From Maridesulfovibrio sp050916235 (GTDB taxonomy: Bacteria; Desulfobacterota; Desulfovibrionia; Desulfovibrionales; Desulfovibrionaceae): 64,000 bases of DNA. The stretch covers positions 3,720,001 through 3,784,000 of the forward strand of contig NZ_CP104854.1 in NCBI RefSeq assembly GCF_050916235.1, given 5' to 3'. Positions 58,970-64,000 of this stretch are shown in pieces. Positions within the stretch are counted from its first letter, which is position 1; every line of letters begins with the position of its first letter. The position numbers were made by a program, and so were the translations under genes. A model generated the notes under the pieces. That model worked only from the letters and a program-made list of their open reading frames with translations, was not told the DNA's origin and did not search any database.

Positions 58970-60568
58970 ATGAAGATCAAGTCTTTATTGAGCATTGGTG
59001 TGGTCATTTCAGCCGCTGGTGGTGCTGCGGCTTTGTATCTGGTCCTAAAGCTCATGTCCGATTCTGCTGCTGGAGGGCAGGTTGTTGTTTCTTCCGGTCC
59101 ACTGCTGTCAGCAGTTGCAGCCGGATTTTTTGTTTTTGCGCTGATCAGCGGGGTATTTTCTTTTATCGCAGCCGGGCGCATCAGCAGACAGGAGGGCGAG
59201 GTTGTCGCGTTTTTAAAACGGGTTGCTGCCGGTGATTTCAATTCAGGGCGGCCTGATTCTGCTGATGCCGCTTTTTGCGGACTGAACGGGGAGCTGTGCA
59301 ACACTGTGGACATGCTCAAGCGCAGGCTCGGTTTTGCCGAAGGAGTGCTTAACGCCATTGCAAAGGCTTATCCCTTCATGACCTGTGACGGTGAAGCAAG
59401 GGTTGATTTTGTCGGTAGCAGGCTGTTCCAGATTTCGGGAAAAAAGGGAAAGCCGGAAGACTACTACGGTCTGACCATTGGCGGATACATTTACGGGGAT
59501 AATTCCCGCAAGACCAGAACCGACCGTGTTGTCCACGAAGGCATCAGGATTGAGGGTGAGACAAAATTCGAGGGGGACGGCGGTCTGCATGAACTGCAGT
59601 TCTCTGCTGAGCCTATCTATGACCTTGATAACAAGCTCTGCGGTGCACTTACCATTTATTTCGACCTTACCGAGGTCAAACAGCAGCAGAGGGATATTGA
59701 GGAGAATGCCAGAAGGGTGGCTCAGGTTGCATCCGAGCTGGTAGGCATCACCGGGCAGGTGAACTCTTCAGCAGGGGTTATTGCTTCCCAGATCGAGGAA
59801 GCTGCCAAGGGTGCGGCCTTCCAGTCCGAAAGGACCACCGAAACCGCCACGGCAATGGAAGAAATGAACAGCACAACCATGGAAGTTGCGCGCAACGCCG
59901 TGAGTGCCGCGGATAACGCCATTGCCGCCAAGGATAATGCGCATGAAGGACAGGAAGAGGTCCGTAATCTGATCAAGTCCATTGAAGCCGTTCGCGGACA
60001 TGCCGAGAGCCTTGAGACTTTCATGGATGAACTCGGGCAGCAGACCGTTTCGGTCGGAAGTGTAATTACCGTTATTCAGGATATTGCCGACCAGACCAAC
60101 CTTCTGGCCCTTAACGCCGCAATTGAGGCTGCCCGTGCAGGTGAAGCCGGACGCGGTTTCGCCGTTGTCGCGGACGAGGTCAGGAAACTTGCGGAAAAGA
60201 CCATGACCGCCACTGACGAAGTCGGATCTGCCATCAAGGCCATTCAGGCCGGTGCAAAGCGGTCTATTGACGGGGTAAAGCAGGCAACCATGGCGGTTGA
60301 AACCTCCACCGACATCGCCCAGAGCTCCGGAAAGACACTGGAGCGCATTGTGGAGATAGTGAACAGCACCTCCGATCAGGTTCAGTCCATAGCCACTGCG
60401 GCTGAACAGCAGTCCGCCACCAGTGAGGAAATCCACCGGGCTGTTGACGACATCAATACCATTGCCACCCAGACTGCGGCAGGCATGCAGGAAGCCAATG
60501 AGGCCAGCAACGGGCTTGTCGGCATGTGCGAAGAACTCAATTCCCTGATTAAAAGACTTTCAACATAA
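58970..60568 (+). CDS. Methyl-accepting chemotaxis protein
   Basis: A 532-residue chemoreceptor. The start at 58970 (MKIKSLLSIGVVIS) has GAGGGGTG upstream; an earlier start is not supported. Two membrane helices (about 7-26 and 45-67) enclose only a short periplasmic loop (about 18 residues), so the signal input is probably cytoplasmic: a PAS-like domain (about 110-245) carrying the ISGKKGKPEDYYGLTIGGYIYG stretch. The cytoplasmic signalling domain has the hairpin-tip sequence NLLALNAAIEAARAGEAGRG near residue 375, which contacts CheA and CheW. No methylation-site pentapeptide for CheR docking is seen at the C-terminus. It is transcribed alone and has a terminator. Confidence 0.93.
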   Translation: MKIKSLLSIGVVISAAGGAAALYLVLKLMSDSAAGGQVVVSSGPLLSAVAAGFFVFALISGVFSFIAAGRISRQEGEVVAFLKRVAAGDFNSGRPDSADAAFCGLNGELCNTVDMLKRRLGFAEGVLNAIAKAYPFMTCDGEARVDFVGSRLFQISGKKGKPEDYYGLTIGGYIYGDNSRKTRTDRVVHEGIRIEGETKFEGDGGLHELQFSAEPIYDLDNKLCGALTIYFDLTEVKQQQRDIEENARRVAQVASELVGITGQVNSSAGVIASQIEEAAKGAAFQSERTTETATAMEEMNSTTMEVARNAVSAADNAIAAKDNAHEGQEEVRNLIKSIEAVRGHAESLETFMDELGQQTVSVGSVITVIQDIADQTNLLALNAAIEAARAGEAGRGFAVVADEVRKLAEKTMTATDEVGSAIKAIQAGAKRSIDGVKQATMAVETSTDIAQSSGKTLERIVEIVNSTSDQVQSIATAAEQQSATSEEIHRAVDDINTIATQTAAGMQEANEASNGLVGMCEELNSLIKRLST

Positions 60569-60602
60569 ACAACAAAGCGTTAACCTCCTAACCTCCAAAG
60601 AC

Positions 60603-60642
60603 GGGCCGTTCTGCATCGGGCAGGACGGCCCGCGCCTTTTTT
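60603..60642 (+). terminator. Intrinsic terminator after the chemoreceptor gene
   Basis: GGGCCGT-CTG and CAG-ACGGCCC arms around a GC-rich loop, followed by a T-run (CCTTTTTTT). Confidence 0.85.
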
Positions 60643-60827
60643 TGAGATACAGGCCTAGACTGCAGAAAATATATTTATATGTTGTTATGCCCGGATTTGT
60701 GCTATCCATTACCCTGTATTCCCTCTTTGGTCTCATGCCGGAAGTTATCAGGCTGTATGAGTGTTTCTGGTGGTGGGGGGTACACCGAATTGTGGCGGCA
60801 TCAGGTTAACGCAACAACGGAGGAACC

Positions 60828-61229
60828 ATGGGTAAGTCTGTATCTGTGGGTGTCTGGGTCAAGATAAGGGTGTTCATCCTGTTTATACTCGGGGCACTGT
60901 TTACCGTTCCCGGTCTGCTGATGGTTGTTGCCGGGTTCATGGAGCCGGATATCAAGGCTGATGATACCCTGGCCATGTTTTTCATGGGAGGGCTGCTCTT
61001 GTTCTGCGGACTGCTTATCTGGTGGATGATGCGCAAGATTTACCGCACGGCGCGCAGGAGGGCGGTGTACAGAGGAGGCTCCGATCACATGGCGATGGGA
61101 ATGGGGATGGCCCATGCGCACTACATGACCAGTATGTATGATTCGGAAGACTCGGAAGTTGAAGATTCAGGCGGTGAGTCGGATTCGGATTTTGGGGATG
61201 ACGGAGGTTACGATTCCATCGACGACTGA
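60828..61229 (+). CDS. Small two-helix membrane protein with acidic tail
   Basis: A 133-residue protein of no recognised family. The ATG follows CGGAGG. Two hydrophobic helices (about 13-33, VFILFILGALFTVPGLLMVVA, and 43-63, MFFMGGLLLFCGLLIWWMM) are linked by a short loop; then a basic stretch (RKIYRTARRRAVYRGG), a Met/His-rich part (HMAMGMGMAHAHYM) that may bind a metal, and a very acidic C-terminus (DSEDSEVEDSGGESDSD). Its stop codon abuts the stop of the convergent AraC-type gene with no space. Confidence 0.65.
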   Translation: MGKSVSVGVWVKIRVFILFILGALFTVPGLLMVVAGFMEPDIKADDTLAMFFMGGLLLFCGLLIWWMMRKIYRTARRRAVYRGGSDHMAMGMGMAHAHYMTSMYDSEDSEVEDSGGESDSDFGDDGGYDSIDD

Positions 61230-62015
61230 TCAGCGGCTTTTTCTTACCAGATGCGAATAGGCATTGGCAGTAAGGCCGTAGACTGACTTGAACTGCCTAT
61301 TCAGGTGCGAAAGGTCGTAGAAGCCGCACTTGAGCATTACCGTGTAGATGTCATCATTCTCGTCGAGCAGCCTTTTGGCGTGCTCGGTTCTGCGGTTGAG
61401 GAAATACTGGTATGGCGAAAGTCCCTTGATGTCCTTGAACTGGCGGATGAAATGGAATTTCGACAGCTGTACTTCAGAACATATTTCATCGAGTTTCAGC
61501 GGTGTGTCCAGATTGTCGTTCATCATCTCCACTGCCCTGCGTACGGCAGTGTAATTGCGCGGCATGCGCATTGATTCTTCCGCATTTGCCGCCCTGTTGA
61601 TGACGCTCATGATGAGTTCCGCAGTCAGAAGATCACCGTGTCCGGATTCTATGGAGCGGGTCAGGTTTATAATGTCCAATGCCAGTTTGCGGTCGTAGAC
61701 AATGGGCGATGAGAACCGGACCACATCCTTTTTTCCGGAAACTTCTTCAAACAGCTTTCTGGGGATATAGGCCATGACGTATTCAAGGTCTGTCTTGTCC
61801 CCTGAACATCCGTCGTGGATCTGCTCCGGATGGAAGAGCATTATGCCTCCTGACTTTGATCTGCAGAGTTCATCGTTCAGGCGGTACTGCTGTATTCCGG
61901 TAAGGGTTACGCCGATTGCGTACTCCTCGTGCGAATGTTTCTTGTATTCGAACTCGTCGAATCTTGCGGAGAGGACGGTCATGTCCTCATGCTTGGTGTA
62001 ATTGAATTCGCGCAT
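61230..62015 (-). CDS. AraC-family transcriptional regulator
   Basis: A 261-residue AraC-type regulator. The N-terminal domain (about 1-145) has the cupin-like sensor pattern with EYAIGVTLTGIQQYRLND and LFHPEQIHDGC. The C-terminal double helix-turn-helix is clear (about 160-258): LKLDEICSEVQLSKFHFIRQFKDIKGLSPYQYFLNRRTEHAKRLL, then GFYDLSHLNRQFKSVYGLTANAY. The start lies 3 bp after the stop of the LysE-type exporter gene, so it is in the same operon and probably controls that exporter in response to its substrate. Confidence 0.92.
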   Translation of the reverse strand: MREFNYTKHEDMTVLSARFDEFEYKKHSHEEYAIGVTLTGIQQYRLNDELCRSKSGGIMLFHPEQIHDGCSGDKTDLEYVMAYIPRKLFEEVSGKKDVVRFSSPIVYDRKLALDIINLTRSIESGHGDLLTAELIMSVINRAANAEESMRMPRNYTAVRRAVEMMNDNLDTPLKLDEICSEVQLSKFHFIRQFKDIKGLSPYQYFLNRRTEHAKRLLDENDDIYTVMLKCGFYDLSHLNRQFKSVYGLTANAYSHLVRKSR

Positions 62016-62018
62016 GGT

Positions 62019-62612
62019 TCAACCCTGCATGATGCTGTTGATTCCGGATACGGTCCAGGCACAATAGACCATGGTAAGTGAAAGAATGATGTTGGCCTGA
62101 CGCTGGTAGGGACTGAGAAATCTGCGGAAAAGTGAGCCCAGCACTACCCAGGAGCTGTATGCACAGCATCCGATAACTGTCAGTATAGCCACGAAGATCA
62201 TTATGTCCAGAGGATCGGAGCTGGCCGGGACCACGAAGTTAGCTATCACGGTGAGCGTGAAGAGCACTACCTTGGGGTTGATGAACTGCATGGTGAATCC
62301 GGTTTTGAACCCGCCGCTCTTATCCGTCTTACTTCCGGCATCCATATGCAGAATCTTCCATGCAAGATAGAGCATGTATACGGCGCCGATTATCCCCATT
62401 ATCCCGCTGATTTCAGGCATTACCCTGTAAAGGTAGCTGTTGAACGCAGCTGACAGGGACAGAAGTATTCCGAAGGCAAGGGTCGCCCCCGCGACGAACT
62501 CCAGTGCCTTGCGCGGTCCGTGATTCTGTGCGGTTGAAAAAATGAGGATATTCGACGGGCCGGGGGTGAAGGTTACGACTATGCTGTATGCCAGAAAAGC
62601 CATTATGTTCAT
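62019..62612 (-). CDS. LysE/RhtB-family amino acid exporter
   Basis: A 197-residue inner-membrane exporter of the LysE/RhtB group, which pumps amino acids or related small molecules out. The ATG at 62612 (MNIMAFLAYSIVVTF) has AAGGGAG upstream; a longer in-frame start is not supported. Six membrane segments are visible, and the family signature TPGPSNILIFSTAQNHGPRKALEFVAG (about residues 16-42) is exact in type. The following FINPKVVLFTLTVI is also typical. It is coupled to an AraC-type regulator. The substrate is unknown. Confidence 0.92.
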   Translation of the reverse strand: MNIMAFLAYSIVVTFTPGPSNILIFSTAQNHGPRKALEFVAGATLAFGILLSLSAAFNSYLYRVMPEISGIMGIIGAVYMLYLAWKILHMDAGSKTDKSGGFKTGFTMQFINPKVVLFTLTVIANFVVPASSDPLDIMIFVAILTVIGCCAYSSWVVLGSLFRRFLSPYQRQANIILSLTMVYCAWTVSGINSIMQG

Positions 62613-62720
62613 GGTGATCTCCCTTGTTATTGATTCTTGCGGGAAAATGGCATGAACGGATGGTTCGGGCATAGGACAGAATTGCTGTCGGCCTCCTTCC
62701 TTAATCAGGTTCGTAAAAAG

Positions 62721-63404
62721 TCAGCTCAAATTGCACATTCCTTCGCTGCAGTTGAGCAGGGCATTCCGATCCAGAATTCTTACTTCCGGTCCTGTTACTT
62801 CAATCAGTCCGCCCGCAGCCATTTTTTTCATGGCCCGCGAAAGCGCTTCCGGTGTTATCCCGATGATTTTCGATAGTTCGCGGTAGGAAATGTCCATTTC
62901 AAGAAAGCCGTCTTTTTCCCTGCTCATGAAATATGCCGCAATGCGCGACGGAACCTGTTTCAGCGACAGGGAATCAATCATCACCATAGCCTCCTTGAGT
63001 CTGCGGGACATGACCCGCATCATGCTTATCAGGATTCCCGGATCTTCCTGCACCAGCCGCTCATATTCGTCAGGCCTGATGAAGAGAACCTTGCTGTCCT
63101 CAAGGGCTCCTAGATTGGCAGGCAGCACTCCATCTGAAAACGCGGAACACAGGCAGAAGGGCTCACCGGGGCCGAATACGAAAATGGTCTGTTCCTTGCC
63201 GTCCTCAGCAATCTTGAAAAGTTTGACCTTGCCTGAAAGGAGCACGTGAAGTCCCGTGGATGAGCTGTCCTCACTGTAGAAGGTGGATTTTCTGGGAAAT
63301 TCGGTGACCAGTGCGCTTTTAACCAATCTCGAAATCTGATCGTCGGTGAGCCGGGCGAAGACCGGGAAATCCCGTACCGCTATTTCTATTTCCTGTTGAT
63401 TCAT
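62721..63404 (-). CDS. Crp/Fnr-family regulator with FNR-type recognition helix
   Basis: A 227-residue Crp/Fnr regulator. The N-terminal cyclic-nucleotide-binding-like domain (about 15-120) has GLHVLLSGKVKLFKIAEDGKEQTIFVFGPGE; a long dimer helix follows, then a winged helix-turn-helix (about 150-215). In the recognition helix, TPEALSRAMKKM (E186, S189, R190) has the E..SR pattern of FNR that reads TTGAT. A four-cysteine iron-sulfur cluster motif of Fnr is absent; cysteines at C84, C86 and the C-terminus (CSEGMCNLS) may matter. The effector is not known. It is divergent from the zinc-ribbon and transporter genes across an FNR-type box. Confidence 0.88.
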   Translation of the reverse strand: MNQQEIEIAVRDFPVFARLTDDQISRLVKSALVTEFPRKSTFYSEDSSSTGLHVLLSGKVKLFKIAEDGKEQTIFVFGPGEPFCLCSAFSDGVLPANLGALEDSKVLFIRPDEYERLVQEDPGILISMMRVMSRRLKEAMVMIDSLSLKQVPSRIAAYFMSREKDGFLEMDISYRELSKIIGITPEALSRAMKKMAAGGLIEVTGPEVRILDRNALLNCSEGMCNLS

Positions 63405-63428
63405 TTTTACCTCGAAAAATATGGCCTG

Positions 63429-63442
63429 TTGATCTCGATCAA
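63429..63442. promoter_or_regulatory. Perfect FNR-type box in a divergent promoter
   Basis: TTGAT-CTCG-ATCAA is an exact match to the FNR-box consensus. It lies 25 bp upstream of the Crp/Fnr-type start and 56 bp upstream of the zinc-ribbon protein start, so it could regulate both transcripts. Confidence 0.82.
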
Positions 63443-63497
63443 TGTGTACTGCGGGTTAAAGGCATATAACCATATTCAGGAATTGAGGAGGGAGACC

Positions 63498-63677
63498 ATG
63501 AATTCAGCGATGATACATTGTCCGTACTGTTCATTCAAGCAGTCGGTTCCGTACAAACCCCTTCACGATAATTTCAGGATAGTGTGTGCCGGGTGCGGAC
63601 GCACGTTGGAAGCCAGATGGCTTACCCATGGAGTGATGATCCTGCCTATGAAAACAACCTGTAAAACAGGAGATTAG
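63498..63677 (+). CDS. Small zinc-ribbon protein
   Basis: A 59-residue protein with two CxxC pairs (CPYC at residues 8-11 and CAGC at 30-33) separated by 18 residues, the spacing of a zinc ribbon. It begins MNSAMIHCPYCSFKQSV and carries a strong ribosome site GAGGAGGGA. It starts 55 bp after the FNR-type box and ends 2 bp before the transporter start, so it is co-transcribed with it. Its role is unknown: it could be a metal carrier, a redox-responsive factor, or bind nucleic acid. Confidence 0.8.
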   Translation: MNSAMIHCPYCSFKQSVPYKPLHDNFRIVCAGCGRTLEARWLTHGVMILPMKTTCKTGD

Positions 63678-63679
63678 AT

Positions 63680-64000
63680 ATGTGGAAAGTTCTTCAGAGT
63701 ATTACGAGAAACCTGATTCTTGCCATCCCCCTGACCATGCTTTCGGGCTTCAGTTATGGTTTGCTTGTTGAAGCTGGGTGGCTGAAAAATCTGATCATAC
63801 CTTTTACCTTCCTCATGGTTTACCCAATGATGGTGACCCTGAAGGTGCGAAAGGTCTTTGAAGGCGGGGATGTAAAAGCCCAGTTACTGGCCCAGTTGAT
63901 AAACTTCGGAGTGATTCCGTTTGTAGCATACGGCTTCGGTATGTTCTTTTTTGCGGACAGGCCGTACATGGCCCTGGGGCTCCTTCTTGCAGGGCTGGTT
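63680..64000 (+). CDS. Bile acid:sodium symporter/ArsB-like (ACR3-type) membrane protein, partial
   Basis: The N-terminal 107 codons of a polytopic membrane protein; the gene continues past the window. It starts MWKVLQSITRNLILAIPLTM and shows three to four membrane segments (about 10-30, 36-56, 70-92, 97-107). The pattern LKVRKVFEGGDVKAQLLAQL between helices resembles arsenite efflux proteins of the ACR3/bile-acid-symporter family. This assignment is tentative with only the first third visible. It is immediately downstream of the zinc-ribbon gene and of the FNR-type box. Confidence 0.6.
   Translation, partial: MWKVLQSITRNLILAIPLTMLSGFSYGLLVEAGWLKNLIIPFTFLMVYPMMVTLKVRKVFEGGDVKAQLLAQLINFGVIPFVAYGFGMFFFADRPYMALGLLLAGLV

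Noticed and set aside
1..64000. CRISPR array
   Set aside because: No regularly spaced direct repeats with unique spacers were seen; the recurrent intergenic repeats are dispersed and of differing size.

Overview
The window is bacterial chromosome of roughly balanced GC content with AT-rich intergenic stretches. Gene content fits an anaerobic, probably marine, Desulfovibrionaceae-like deltaproteobacterium: TRAP solute uptake, a molbindin, dense two-component, HD-GYP and chemotaxis signalling, a PocR-domain histidine kinase, an OPT/DUF6785 transporter pair, and recurrent intergenic repeats edged by GCCTCCGGCGGC and GGCTTCGCC. The taxonomic call is inference; there is no rRNA here, only one tRNA-Leu(UAG).

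Layout. 0.2-3.9 kb: a TetR-regulated TRAP operon (tetR-dctP-dctQ-dctM) with a perfect operator palindrome. 4.2-8.6 kb: a NicO-type metal exporter with EF-hand and His-rich loop, a HAD-like lipoprotein without its catalytic Asp, a thioredoxin-reductase-like flavoprotein and an HD-domain protein. 8.7-13.7 kb: orphan receiver, Tim44-like protein, orphan Hpt, an HD-GYP protein without its HD dyad, an intergenic region with a predicted folded RNA, and a MerR-type regulator. 13.8-25.9 kb: a large minus-strand block made of an FtsX permease, a LolD/MacB-type ATPase, a 1618-residue fusion of a degenerate M28 peptidase domain to an FtsX permease, a DUF6785 membrane protein and an OPT transporter, followed after a terminator by an unknown 298-residue protein and a PqqD-like protein. 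I regard this block as the best candidate for an undescribed envelope or peptide-handling system.

26.2-35.0 kb: a glycan cluster (polysaccharide deacetylase, three MurG/GT28-like paralogues, two GT4 glycosyltransferases, histidine phosphatase, methyltransferase). 35.1-37.3 kb: ilvBN behind a valine-rich leader peptide and intrinsic terminator, a classic attenuator layout. 37.5-46.4 kb: a periplasmic binding protein; a YgiQ radical SAM protein followed by a diadenylate-cyclase-like protein with an altered RHR motif and a small secreted protein; a PocR-PAS histidine kinase; and a ThiD-ThiN fusion.

46.5-48.3 kb: tRNA-Leu, an IS200-type element whose transposase start is buried in a long 5' hairpin, a molbindin gene, and a diverged second copy of the tRNA terminator. 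49.1-56.6 kb: a phospho-signalling island (Ser/Thr kinase-SUMF1 fusion facing a PP2C phosphatase in an operon with a 1039-residue FHA-like coiled-coil protein). 57.4-64.0 kb: SstT serine/threonine symporter, a chemotaxis receptor, a LysE/AraC pair, and a Crp/Fnr regulator sharing a perfect FNR-type box with a divergent zinc-ribbon/arsenite-type transporter pair that runs off the window.
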